Shown in pieces: positions 36,490-49,100 of a DNA stretch of 64,000 bases; within the stretch, counting starts at the first letter, position 1; the number at the start of each line of letters is the position of its first letter. The position numbers and the translations under genes were made by a program. The stretch lies in contig NC_135549.1 in the NCBI RefSeq assembly GCF_964340395.1, forward strand, positions 22,609,842 through 22,673,841, read 5' to 3'. This stretch comes from Glandiceps talaboti. Taxonomy: Eukaryota; Hemichordata; Enteropneusta; Spengelidae. The notes beneath the pieces are model-generated. The model saw only the letters and a program-made list of their open reading frames with translations, did not search any database and had not been told where the DNA came from.

Positions 36490-36502
36490 GAGGTTCAGAA
36501 AC

Positions 36503-37765
36503 TTATGCAATTGTAACGAGTGGCGGTAGGTTTGACTCAGCTAACTCTTCTTGTTTCCATAATTTCTTATGATGGTTGATCTGCTGCCCTCTGTAGTCCA
36601 CAAAGATTGTATGACGTAGCTTGAAGTAGGTTGACAGCATACCATTTGGTAGTATACCATTATGGACTCTAACATGGTTATAGAAACTAGGTGAAATATC
36701 ACTGGAAAAAGAAAAACTAATTTTAAGTATTTCTTTATAAAAATAACAATAATAATTATTATGATGATTTATTTTGAGAACCAACTCATACACTAGACAA
36801 ATTTCACAAAAACACAAAAAGACTCATTACAGTATGAGTTTTAAAAAAACGTCCATCAAAAATCTTTTCCAAAATTTACTGTTTAAAATCACACAATCAG
36901 ATAATGGTGATATAATTAAAATATTTTCACTCTCTTTAAGTCTAAAATAAAATTTTGACCATAGAGTGCGCTGTTTGCTCTCAACTGTCATGATATAACT
37001 ATGTACACACGTGTTAGAAATACTCACATGCCTCTTTTAAGCCAAGCAATATTCTAAATGCATTGTTGTACAATAAAATAGCCAGTTTCTTGGTCATTTA
37101 GAATTGGCTGCATGTACGTGTTGGTTCCCGTTAGCCTGTATAGCAGGTGTTGCTTCTTGTTGACCCATTTCCAATTTTACATATTTATAAAGGGGCACAA
37201 GAAAACAAAGAATTATAAGCTTTAATTAAAATCAAAATGAGAATTAATTTGTTAAACTTACACAACTGCGTGTGTATGAATGTCTTGTCCTCTCCAATGA
37301 GTAAATGCATCCTCACTGGCAACCACAACAAAGTTTCCCCAATCTCCTCCTATTTCCCTCGCTGCAGTGGAGTAGCATAGAATATCAGGATGTGTCTGTA
37401 ACAATTTCATCAACTCAGCGTCAAGTCCCCAAGCATGATCAACTGCACCTTGACCAATCTCTTCAAGAGGTCGTCGATATCCAATAAATCCTACAAATAA
37501 CAGCTGTTTAGCTGTCTCCTTGTCTGTACTAAGTCTCGTCGTTGTAGCTTCAAGACTCTGTGGGAAGACTATTCGTATGTCTCTATTTCCAGTAAACTTT
37601 CGGTACACTCCTTTTTTATACGTGCCAAAACTCTTCACCAATTCAGTATCAGTTTTCAACCTGTCAACCTCTTCGTTAATCCTGGCTTTTACTTCAAGGA
37701 GAAACTGGAAATCGTCTGGGAAATCAGCTGGAGTTGTCACGTCCATACTAGGTGAATATGGATCT
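36503..37765 (-). CDS. Unrecognised two-exon (3'-complete) protein gene
   Basis: Exon at 37,262-37,765 (donor GTAAGT at 37,261) and last exon at 36,503-36,701 (acceptor TTTTTCCAG) share a split Val codon. From the Met at 37,746 the product is 227 aa. The frame stays open for six more codons (DPYSPS) up to an acceptor at 37,766-37,767, so an upstream coding or 5'UTR exon exists further right but was not found. Seen: soluble, no signal peptide or membrane segment; distinctive runs GDWGNFVVVASEDAFTHWRG and YNHVRVHNGILPNG; C-terminus LPPLVTIA. The GNFVVVAS...HW pattern loosely recalls ferredoxin-like alpha/beta-barrel (antibiotic monooxygenase-type) proteins, but this is a weak impression. I do not recognise the family. 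A MITE supplies most of the immediate 3' flank. Confidence 0.75.
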
Positions 37766-38959
37766 CTGTAAACAGGAAGGTAAGAATATGTTTAAGATCA
37801 CTTTACAACAGTGTTACATGTATCATTACAAAGCTTAATTGTTATTGATAACGTGGGTGTAGACACATGAATAAAGTCTCTATCTATCAAGCTTGCAGTG
37901 TTAATGGAAAAAGGTGAATTTTTGTCAGGCCATCGCAAAGGTCAGGAAACAACGTGACACGTATATGTATATTATAGCACCAGATATTTGTTGAAAGATT
38001 GGTTGAAATTGCTCAATGGATGTTTGAGATACAGGTGGACACACAGGACCAAACATAGTAGGCATGCCCCCACCCCACCCCACTCCACAACATGACACTG
38101 TTTTTAGGATTTGTTATGTATTGTTTTTTAAATAATCTGTCCAACTTATGATTTTATAGCCTGGAATCCATGCAGATTGGATTTTTACGATCGTCTTTCC
38201 AATCGAGTCATGATCACCGTGCAAGAAAACAGTAAGGAAGACCATGCAGGGAAGGGTCTAAATGAAAGGGGTGGTGTTTTTGTGCTCATCTTACAATTGC
38301 TAAAAGCAAGATAATTCATTTCTCAAAAACGATTACTTTTATCTGCAGGTTTTACCTGTATCATCAAACCAAGAGCCGCATGTATCATATCTCCATGTAT
38401 CATAGACCCATAATATTTAATATTCAATATTCAATCTATATTACGCTTATAAAACACACACTACAAAAGAGTGTGGTATGGTACAAGTTTTTGAAAAAAC
38501 AAAATGAAATTTATAAAAGGTTCACAATTGATAAAAGATTTACAATCAACATAGTATATATTGTGTAATACAGTACTGTTGGTATATAGAAACTTAGGGT
38601 CTCATTTATTTCAGAATCCCCTCCTATCATGATTTACACTAAATTTACAGATAGTGCTGATCCACTAGTGTGATGACGGGGAGTACTTTATACTGGTCCA
38701 ACAGCCACTGCATTGAAATGATATCATTACATGTGTCAATACTGGATGAACTGGGATGACCTGAGCTAAATCACAAAGTACGGTTTATTCTGCACGTTCA
38801 ATTGACAGCAATTGTGGTGTGATGATATCATTGCTATCAATCACCATGCAGGCTTTGTCTAAATCACAAAAGATGTCGCATGACAATCCCATGATTTGGT
38901 AAATAGTAGTACAGGCAAGATCTTGAATCAACTAATTAGCTGTATAATTTATATATATA

Positions 38960-38960
<1 letters not shown>
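37766..38960. other. Intergenic or 5' region of the minus-strand gene
   Basis: Should hold the upstream exon of the gene at 36,503-37,765; no convincing candidate was found. AT-rich. Confidence 0.35.

Positions 38961-38963
<3 letters not shown>

Positions 38964-39040
<77 letters not shown>
38964..39040. repeat. (GT)n microsatellite
   Basis: About 38 uninterrupted GT units. Confidence 0.95.
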
Positions 39041-39041
<1 letters not shown>

Positions 39042-40561
39042 GAAACTGCAGTCATTAATACTGGTATAGTCAGACTGTAAATGTCTATATAGATCCTGGG
39101 GTATATTAAAGTCTCATAGAAGAGTGTACATGCCACCCAGAGGGGTCACTTTTTCATGGACCTAAACATGGGTCAACTTTTCATCTGAAACTTCTGTAAT
39201 CATTGGGTCAATAACATGGGAAATGTCTTCATGCTTTAAAAATAGGCTTCACAACACCAGAATAAAGGTAGTTGATAGATGATTCGAGATCCCTACCAAA
39301 AAAAGTTAAACATGATGTGAATTTACTAATTTCTGTGTTAATTTTCTTGCCAAAGAATTTTTAGTCAATTTCTTAAAATCTCATTCCACAGGAACCAGCA
39401 CATTAATTCAGACATTAAGTTGAATATATACAATACAGTCTACAGTTCATCTACATCACATACCCCCCCCCCCCCCCTATAACTGTCTTCATTTACTTTT
39501 ACAACTCATCAAATTAAGTATGACCAATAAATATCCAAGTGTTTAGGGTTGGAGCAATTTCTCAACAAAAACAAATTAAAAGATTATGTAACACCCCACC
39601 TATTTACCCTATTCACCCCCCACCCCCCCCCACCCCCACCCCCCAGGCATGTTATCAGAAAACAAACAATTTGTTTATTTTTGCCTGTGAAACCAAAATG
39701 TCTATAATATATTGCCTTTAATATGCTAATTTAAAAACTGATCCAGACAAGTTTACTAAAAAATGCATGTTTATATTGCCGCTGTTGAAATTCTTGTAAC
39801 TTTCCCTTCCCTCAGTCGAGACATATTTCAGTTCAGCATACAAGGGGCTTCATTACATAAATTTATTTAAATATAATTATTTATAATTTTATTTTGTAAA
39901 TAAATATGCAAATTGCCAAAGAGCCTGGGGTGTGTTATTGATAAACACAACTTAATAATATTGTGAAAATAAAATTATTAATTATTATATTGTTAAAGGG
40001 GCAGTCTGTAATTTTTTTTATTGGTCTTGGGTGGTCACTTTTTGCTTCAAAAATTTGTTGCATTACAGCTATTGAAGCATGATGAAACATGTCTACCAAG
40101 TGCTCAGCTTTCCCCAGAAATTCGTATTTGATATAAACCCTGTCATTATGACCTAAGTTTTTATAATTAAATATATTCGAAAAGAACCACAATCTCAATA
40201 ATAGTGCACATTTTAAAACCACCTCCATCTCACTCATTAATTAGTATTCCACATTTGTATGCAAAGAAGTTTTGATGCATTATAATATGTACACTAACTT
40301 TTATAGTATACTAAACTGTGATTTCATTCATGAGACTTTGTCACTTTAAAGGCAAAAAATGTAAAGCCAGAGAACTATTACAAACCTGGAGTTATCTGTG
40401 GAAGAGTTGGAGCTTGATGTACACTGCGCCATGTTTGTGTAGTGGAGATAATGCTATCTTAAGTAGGTCAAACATCCATGTGTACTGCTTAGTATCATGC
40501 AGAGGTATCATGTACTGAGTTGGTTTCATAAATTATTAAGCGTAAACAAACATATATTTCA
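39041..40561. other. Intergenic
   Basis: Contains C-rich runs (39,463-39,477; 39,616-39,644). No gene supported; short frames here lack any protein feature. Confidence 0.4.
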
Positions 40562-40805
40562 GGCTATCTCACAGGGGCGTGTAATATTTCATAGATTGTT
40601 GTTTTCTTATTGCTTAGAATGCCGTTTTCTTAGGAAAATATCGTACGAATCTTGCTGCTACAAACGTATTAATCTCTATACTACGAAGAAATTCTGTTCC
40701 CCTTACATGTAGGAATATCTCATCAAAAGGTTGTTATATTTAGTCTGTAGACCTGGAAAACAACAATCTATGAAATATTACACGCCCCTGCCCTGTGGGC
40801 TATCT
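40562..40805. mobile_element. hAT-like non-autonomous element with target-site duplication
   Basis: A 35-bp perfect inverted repeat (40,572-40,606 against 40,756-40,790) begins CAGGGGCGTGTAATATTTC. The ends extend to CACAGGG and CCCTGTG. An 8-bp direct repeat GGCTATCT flanks it at 40,562-40,569 and 40,798-40,805. An 8-bp duplication and CAGGG-type ends are hallmarks of the hAT superfamily. The interior (~150 bp) has no transposase. A diverged relative lies at 52,669-53,407. Confidence 0.85.
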
Positions 40806-40879
40806 GTGTACACTGTCTGTATGGCTTTGACACAAGTACATGTATATGCGTGTACAGTCAACAGTTTCAACATTGACCC

Positions 40880-41240
40880 AATCTGATTAAAATCCGATGT
40901 AGATGTTAGGGTCTAACAGCATACCTCTCGGCGCAGGACACTCCTCCAGGCCGGGCACCTCCAAGCGCAGGCCGCATACAAATATTTACCGTGGCCGATA
41001 ATACCGTAGCCGATGATACCGTAGCCGATGATACCGTGGCCGATAACGACAAACCGGTCTTCTAATTCAAGTGTCGGTCTTCTAGTTCAAGTGTCGGTCT
41101 TCTAGTTCAAGTGTCGGGCTTCTAATTCAAGTGTCGGTCTTCTAGTTCAAGTGTCTTCTAGTTCAAGTGTCGGGCTTCTAATTCAAGTGTCGGTCTTCTA
41201 GTTCAAGTGTCGGTCTTCTAGTTCAAGTGTCGGTACTATA
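40880..41240. repeat. Two short tandem arrays beside a MITE-2 fragment
   Basis: A MITE-2 end (CAATCTGATTAAAATCCGAT) at 40,880 is followed by a locally GC-rich stretch, then four units of 'gataccgtagcc' (40,990-41,046) and about nine units of the 20-bp 'tcggtcttctagttcaagtg' (41,054-41,233), with T/G and G/A variants. Confidence 0.85.
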
Positions 41241-41860
41241 CTTTCATCCAACCAGGACACCTGTCAGATCATGACAAACATTTTACATGTCAGGGACCAG
41301 TCAGTTTCGTTGGCCTGTGGTACACATATATATTTGTTCTTGTCTCTGTTTCTTTCATAATTTTTTTAAAAAATATTACTTCATGTAAGGGTTCAAACAT
41401 AACTATACATAAAATTATACATGTACATGTATTACCTTGCTACCACACTAGTTACAGAACATGCCATGTAAATGTTTGGCTGTTTCACAATCAGTGCTTC
41501 ACTTATCTTGCACTTTGGGGCAAAAGTGAACTTGAAGGTTTTGTAATACTATTAGATAGTTTATAAAAGAAATTGTTCTAGTCTCTTCAGTATGAATTTG
41601 TCAGAAGGGATGAATATACTTCCTATTTCGGACACTACGATGTATCGACACTACAAATCAAATTCAAGTTTGTATTGAACACTAGGTATGACCTCCTAAA
41701 GTGCTCTAACATACCAGTGATTTGCTATACATGCAATATCAATGCCCCTATACCAATGTTACATGCCAACTTTTATAATATGGAAAATCTATTTAAAAAG
41801 TTATATTTACTTTAGCTTTTCGAAGCTTGGCAATATTACTATGGCTATGAATAACCTAAA
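41241..41860. other. Intergenic
   Basis: AT-rich; no feature seen. Confidence 0.4.
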
Positions 41861-43270
41861 AATTGCCTAAAAAGAAACAAAAAGTTCCAGATCTACAAGG
41901 GGGGAAACTCCTTGGACTCCCTCACCCCAGAGGCCACCCATTCGTTAAAACCAACAATAAGATTCACCAAAATTGGCAAAAAAAATTCAAAAGCTTCTAG
42001 GGGGAGACCCCCTAGGACCCCCATAAGAGGTAGACATGCCCCAGTCTCAAATCAAAGTTCATCTCTCCACCTCTTACGGTCAAGATGCTATGAAACTTTA
42101 TTTAAAAATGTTTCAACCATATGTAGTTGCTTTTTACATGTCAGAGCTGTCTTGTAAAGCTTGCAAATTATTGTTTGAAAGTGTCTGTGAATAGCCTTAA
42201 AATTGGCTTTAAGAGTAAAAATCCTCCAGGGCTTCTAGGGGGAGACCCCAAAGAACCACCCTTCCCCATAAGAGTTAGACATGTTCCAGTCTCAAATCAA
42301 AGTTCTTCCCTCCACCTCTTACTGTCAAGATGCTATGAAACTTTATTTCAAAAATGTTGAACCATATGTAGTTGCTTTTTTACATGTTAGAGCTGTCTTG
42401 TAAAGCTTGGAAATTATTGTCTGAAAGTGTCTGAATAGCCTAAAAATTGGCTTTAGGAGTAAAAATCCCCCAGGGCTTCTAGGGGGAGACCCCTAGAACC
42501 CCTACCCCACCCCTCCCATACACACACTCACACACTCACACAAGAGGTGGGCATATCCCAGTCTCAAAAGCTCTTCCATCTACAGCTTACTGACAAGATG
42601 CCATGAAACTTTATTCACGGGGGTCAGTGACTTTTTGTTGGCCCAATGGAAAAAAACACTGACCACCCCCTACCCCCCCCCCAGGCTGGAGAAACTGACC
42701 GGTCTATCTAAATGTCTGAGCTCACCAATCAAGTTTCCCATTTGCATTTTCAGTGTGTCATCATACCATACCATGGCATAAAAACTGTCAATGATGTTTA
42801 TTTAATTGAAAATCAAACATGTATTGAAATATGTAGTTTTCTAAATATAATCTGTGTGTGATAGAACAGCATCGTTTTACTCTCTGTAAATTATTGTCTG
42901 AAAGTGTCTGAATAGCCTAGAAATTGGCTTTAGGAGTAAAAATCCTCCAGGGCTTCTAGGGGGAGACCTCTAGAACCCCCCCCCTCCTCCCATACACAGA
43001 CACTCACACAAGAGGTGGGCATATCACAGTCTCAAAAGCTCTTCCCGCTACAGCTTACTGTCAAGATGCCATGAAACTTTATTCACGGGGGTCAGTGACT
43101 TTTTGTTGGCCCAATGGAAAAAACACTGACCACCCCCTATCCCCCCCCCCCCGGCTGGAGAAACTGACCGGTCTGTCTGAATGTTTGAGCTCACCAATCA
43201 AGTTTCCCATTTGCAGTTTTCTAAATATAATCTGTGTGTGATAGAACAGCATCTTTTTATTCTCTGTATT
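41861..43270. repeat. Large degenerate tandem/segmental repeat
   Basis: A block with 'cagggcttctagggggagac' recurs near 42,000, 42,230, 42,475 and 42,950, each followed by 'gtctcaaa' and 'aagatgc' plus 'atgaaactttatt'. The last two copies belong to a longer duplication: 42,600-42,860 resembles 43,070-43,260 (shared 'cacgggggtcagtgac' and 'gagctcaccaatcaag'). No coding function. Confidence 0.8.
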
Positions 43271-44230
43271 ACCCTGTGCGAAAACCAAACAGAAAATTGT
43301 GGCAACAAAAGTAGGTGTTCAACATTGATGTAAAAAAAATCGGATATCTCAAAGAAGGAAAGAAAAAAAAGTTGCCAGCTTAGGGGAAGAACAAAAAAAA
43401 TAATTCACAGGCAAGCAGGTGGGGAAAAAAATAATGACCCCGGGTATCAAATGGTCTACCCCTTAGAAGGTAGTACCTCAGTCGTAGTGGTCTGAGGTAT
43501 TACTCCCTGCCTTGTGCTTATCTTGGTTACGTAACACATCCTTAGAAAAGTGTACGATAAGGACACATGCTATACTGATCAAAGCTATTCACTGCCAGAG
43601 AAAGAGCGTTAGTTCTTATTAGAAGTCTTTGACTAGTAACACAGAGTGTTGGTTACAGGGAAAGTCTACAAATACGTCAATCGTTCAACTTACGTTCGAC
43701 CAGATTGATGATACGTTCAATTTAATATTCAGCATAGGTTCGACTTCCGTTCGACCAGATTGAACACACGTTCGACCAGAACCCATTCGCATGCGTGGAG
43801 GGAAGGTTACTTTTATTTTCGCTAGCTTGTGAATTCATAGTGGAAATCTACAAGATTAACGGTATTTCGTGGCTTTTGCTGCAAATATTACCCATGCACG
43901 TCCAAAACAGTGCTTTCAGGAGGGGCTAGTCAAGATGATATCAGTAAATGATTTGATGATATCATCAAATACAGAATACAAAATAAAACGGCTAGCCATA
44001 CGTCCGCATGATCAGAAGAGGTCATCGTCACGCGTTCACTTGCGTGTTTCCAATCCCTCTGTTTATACGGCCCCGACCAGATTGAGCAAACGTTCAACTT
44101 ATGATTCAGCATACGTTTGGCTCTACATTTGTTTGAATTTAGACTTGGGTCTATTGCTACGTTTGTTGTTACATTACATCATACAGAGAATAAAGTGACA
44201 TTGACCGTGAAACAGACCAGTGAATTCTTT
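43271..44230. other. Intergenic with small direct repeats
   Basis: 'cgttcgaccagattga' and variants recur at about 43,690, 43,752 and 44,072. A frame of about 109 codons at 43,869-44,198 crosses this repeat and has no recognisable domain. Confidence 0.4.
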
Positions 44231-44281
44231 GTATGTATGTATGTATGTATGTATGTATGTATGTATGTATGTATGTATGTT
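44231..44281. repeat. (TATG)n microsatellite
   Basis: About 12 pure tetramers. Confidence 0.95.
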
Positions 44282-44698
44282 GTGAGAACGCATTGTCGAG
44301 GACTCTTAGCTTACACAGAGATACAGACTTATCTAAATCGATAGCTGTTGGCTGACTTAAGAATCGATTACTCCCCTGAATTCGTTTGTGGACATCTCAA
44401 TAGCCAAGCAAATGTGTGTACCTGCCAGATACCTCTTAAAAGTGTAGACAATATAGCCATATAGTTGTATTTTGTATTGAGAGTATATGGCCTCCTACAT
44501 GTCCTTATTTTCAAAAAAGTGCTCACGATGGGGACACCCCCTCCAAAGCCCTCCCCACTAGTTATCATGGAGGATGCTGTTTCTGCCCAAATTCAAGATT
44601 GAAAGAGAAGTACATGTATCTCCAAGTGCAGGTTGCAGCCGCGTGTGAGACCTTTTCTGCAAAACCCAGATCTATTTGTAAAGAAATCTCTTATTGAT

Positions 44699-44727
44699 AT
44701 ATGGATGGATGGATGGATGGATGGATG
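44699..44727. repeat. (ATGG)n microsatellite
   Basis: Seven tetramers. Confidence 0.9.
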
Positions 44728-44769
44728 ATGAAGTCGATTTCTAACTGTTATTTTAATGTAGAGTAGCAT

Positions 44770-44960
44770 ACAATTGCACATCACTAGAATGTGGGAAGTG
44801 GGGGAGGGGCGATGTATAATTAATTACACATACTAAAATATTGTGTAGCCTAGGGGCTGGGGTTAGGAAAATACTTGAGTTCATTTTGGAATGGCCATGA
44901 AATTTTTTGAGAGCAGGAAGTGGGCAGCAAAAAAAACCTTTGACCAAAATATTTGGCCTA
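44770..44960 (-). repeat. Dispersed repeat R2, inverted copy
   Basis: Read on the minus strand it matches 3,300-3,460 in order: 'ttttggtcaaa', 'atgaactcaag', then C-rich runs. Confidence 0.5.
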
Positions 44961-46150
44961 ACGAAAGTGACAAAAATATGAAATTTATGTGAAAGATCTC
45001 AGCTGCAATCCTTTGCTCACAGTTGTTATAAACCACAATCACATGGAAACATAACTAGATGATTAATGTTCAAGAAATCAGTTAACAATTATATTACACT
45101 GATGTAATATTATTTCAAACCCAGCAAATTTTATGGTATGTTAAGAGAGGGTGGACAGTTAGATGCAATGCACAACGGACAAGTACTTTCACACCTGAAT
45201 TTACAAATTGTAACTAGTCTTTTAACATCTCCAGTTTGTTCAACATCTCAAGCTATTTAGGTTGTGGTCTGAGAGGTTTATCTGGTGTGAACACTGAAGA
45301 AAGAGATGTGATTTGTTAAAACCTTGTTGTGTTTCTAAATCCAAAGCAGAAGAGAAATTATGTGTGAATCATAGCGCAACATGAGTTAGCAATGGTGGAA
45401 ATAATTTGCGTCAATGTTACAACAGCTTTATAGCAGCACATATATTACAAGTTGGAGTCCCACGTATGAACACAACAAAATAATCTGTGCCTATTTATTT
45501 TTTAGGAACAACTATTACCAGTAAACACTAAATCACTGTTGATATGTCAAACATGGACAAAGCTTACATGCAAATGTAAATTATAAATTAAAAATATAAG
45601 TTATCTGGTAGAAGTAAAATTAATTATTTAGTGAGCAAGTCCAGACATGTTGGGATGGGTTGGAGATGGGGTGAGGAGCAATTTATGCAGTTTCTTGACC
45701 TACTGGACAGGCGAGAATGAATCAAGGCAATTCATCTGAAGTGTAAAAAATTATACAAACATAAGTCTCAAATTGTTTGAACCATATCAAATATTAGCTG
45801 TCATATATCAATTGTTGATAAATATGACAACTTGCATATCACAGATAACAATCCAAAGAAGCATTCCTTCAAATAAACAAATAACTTTATTTACATATTT
45901 CTAATTTCTCAAAACCAGCAACACAAAAGTACCATTCACAAATAAAAACTATTTCAGTGACGAGCAGTGTCTAATATTTGTTGGTTTTGTTCCCTAGTAT
46001 TTGGTAAACATATGCCATACAATGCATACATCTGTTCAGATGATGAAACAACAAATGGTTTTTGCATTTAACACACATACGCATGCCTGTCACAAATCAA
46101 CACTCCTAAACAAAGGTTCTTCTTTGAAATAGACACATAGGTGGACCAGT
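44961..46150. other. 3' flank of NDUFA5
   Basis: Minus-strand AATAAA at 45,886-45,891, about 260 nt past the NDUFA5 stop, is a good candidate polyadenylation signal. The remainder is AT-rich intergenic DNA. Confidence 0.5.
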
Positions 46151-49100
46151 TCAAGGCCATTCCCATTGTCCTGCTGGTGCTTCCGCAACAAGTGGTTCCC
46201 AGGTTTGCCAATCTGCCATCTTACGGGCCAAACGCAGCTCTGACTCAGCCTTCAAAGAAAGAAATGATGTAAACAGAATAAGATTCAAATACTACCACTC
46301 ATGCTGCATTTACTATTTAGTGACGATTTAACTATGATGTTTCAAAACTGAATTTCTTGTTACTATAAACTCTTACGATTTGGTGTATGAGAATAAACTC
46401 AATACTTTCACAAATCAAGGTCAGTTACCCGGATGCTCACTGCTGGGGACTCTACCTGCAAGACCTCCCAAGACAAGAGTTTGGGAAAACTGAATCCCAA
46501 CTCGCCCGTGCTGGAACTATCTCCTAAATCAGTGCATGCTGGGGAATATTTCACGTCCAACATTGCAGACTAAACGATTTAGGTACCTTCGCAACACGTT
46601 ATACTTTGTAATTCCAATGAACAAACCCCACTTTTTATGACTTGGAAAAAAATGTACTGCATGACTTCTGTTGGGGGGTAGTTGGAATCTCGTTTCACCA
46701 CACTATCTGGTCTGGGTGGTTTTGTAGAAGAGCCCGAGCAGTGGGAGTCTGGGTAACTGACGGTCACAAAATGGAAATCATAATATGTTTGAGTCACTAA
46801 TGAACACATAAATGAACAAGCCTTCGTGGAAGACACATTGCCTCCCCCAATATTTTATTTCTGTGTGACTAATGAATAAAATTGATTTATTCATTTTTTA
46901 AATTTTGCTAAAGAGATAGAGAGATATTAGCAAAAGATCATATCTGATGAAACAGATGAAGATGAAGAAGCAAGGCAGTGACAGCAATCCAGAGATCAAG
47001 ATGAAAGTGATATAATCAAATATTTCTATTATTTTGTATGGACCTGTTGTAAATAGCCTCTTCACACACCATCCAAACAGCCTGTTTGAACAGAACAGCA
47101 TTAGTCTGAAGGAGTGAATATTAATCAAACTGTACAACTAATGTATTTACTCACTGCCACGGTTCATGATGACTAATGGAATACTATATTACAAGAGTCA
47201 TGACATTTGCCCTTTTATGTGACAGGGGTGACATCCATTCCAACCACACAGTTCTTGACCCAATTTTAGTACGGACTAAAGTGATTGACAAAATGACACC
47301 AAATTAACCAATTGAAATGTACAAAGGACACAATAGTATGACTGAATGTCTGCAGGACACAGTTTTCTGACCAAACTGTACCAAAAGAAAATAGTTTCTC
47401 GACGCAAGTCAAACTATACCCAAAAACACTTTTTTGGACTGCATTTTTAATTATCTTCAAAAGACAATTTTCTAATAAAAACAAAGAACACAATTTTATA
47501 ATTGAATTCAGTTTGAATACACTGATTTATGGACTTAATTCTGATTGCAATATACCCGATGAAACACTCCTGTGTTCTACTTGAATATACTAACTTGAGG
47601 GACATAATTTTTTTTACTAAATATGCACTACTGTACTTCCATGATGTATATCTGTTGATTTGATGCAGTTCATTATATCTAATAATCTCTATCCTTGAAA
47701 TAGAATGTCAATCAGAAAATTACATTCTTTACACACATTCAGTCTGGACATTGTGTCATTCAGTCAGAGTTCTTTTCCACATCACCAGAGGGCGCTAGCA
47801 CAATAAGCTATCACATGACATGGGCTAGACAGCAATACTCCGGTTGGAATAATTTGGTTGGAACATTTGGTGACAGCTGACAATTACTGAGTTAAGAATA
47901 TGATTATTGGCTACAACAATGGCAGATAAAGTACAGACAAACAAACACAGACAGACAGACACAAACTAAAACTTTCATTGCTACAATAAGCTATCAATGG
48001 ACATACATATGTAATTAGACTCACAGTAGAGCAGCATCTTTGATTGCCACTTTTCCTCAATTAACAGTACATCCAACCTCATTCAGTTCATTCACCTTAA
48101 CTACAAGATGATTGTATCCACATAACCAAGGCACTGCTATCACCCACTTGACTTGTGTAACCTACCACATGCAACAACTACAATTTTAGTTTGTGTCCAT
48201 CTACGTTTGCTAATGGCATATTTTCCTTAGTAATATCAAACTGACCACTAGTTATCTAATGTCACTGTGAATGGTTAACTAGTAACTTCACATGGTTGCT
48301 GCAAGTTTACTGGTAACCTCACATGGTTACTGCAGGTTTAGTGGTAACCTCACATGGTTACTGCAGGTTTAGTGGTAACCTCACATGGTTACTGCAGGTT
48401 TAATAGTAACCTCACATGGTTACTGCAGGTTTAATAGTAACCTCACATGGTTACTGCAGATTTACTGGTAACCTCACATGGCTACTGCAGGTTTACTGGT
48501 AACCTCACATGGTTACTGCAGGTTTAGTGGTAACCTCACATGGTTACTGCAGGATTAGTGGTAACCTCACATGGTTACTGCAGGTTTAATAGTAACCTCA
48601 CATGGTTACTGCAGATTTACTGGTAACCTCACATGGTTACTGCAGGTTTAATAGTAACCTCACATGGTTACTGCAGATTTACTGGTAACCTCACATGGTT
48701 ACTGCAGGTTTAATAGTAACCTCACATGGTTACTGCAGGTTTAATAGTAACCTCACATGGTTACTGCAGATTTACTGGTAACCTCACATGGTTACTGCAG
48801 GTTTAATAGTAACCTCATATGGTTACTGCGGATTTACTGGTAACCTCACATGGTTACTGCAGATTTACTGGTAACCTCACATGGTTACTGCAGGTTTAAT
48901 AGTAACCTCACATGGTTACTGCAGATTTACTGGTAACCTCACATGGTTACTGCAGGTTTAATAGTAACCTCACATGGTTACTGCAGGTTTAATAGTAACC
49001 TCACATGGTTACTGCAGATTTACTGGTAACCTCACATGGTTACTGCAGGTTTAATAGTAACCTCACATGGTTACTGCGGATTTACTGGTAACCTCACATG

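Noticed and set aside
37305-37771. Plus-strand frames opposite the unknown gene
   Set aside because: The minus-strand frame is longer, has matching splice sites and protein-like motifs.
43869-44198. 109-codon plus-strand frame
   Set aside because: Crosses a short direct repeat, shows no domain and has no splice context supporting it.
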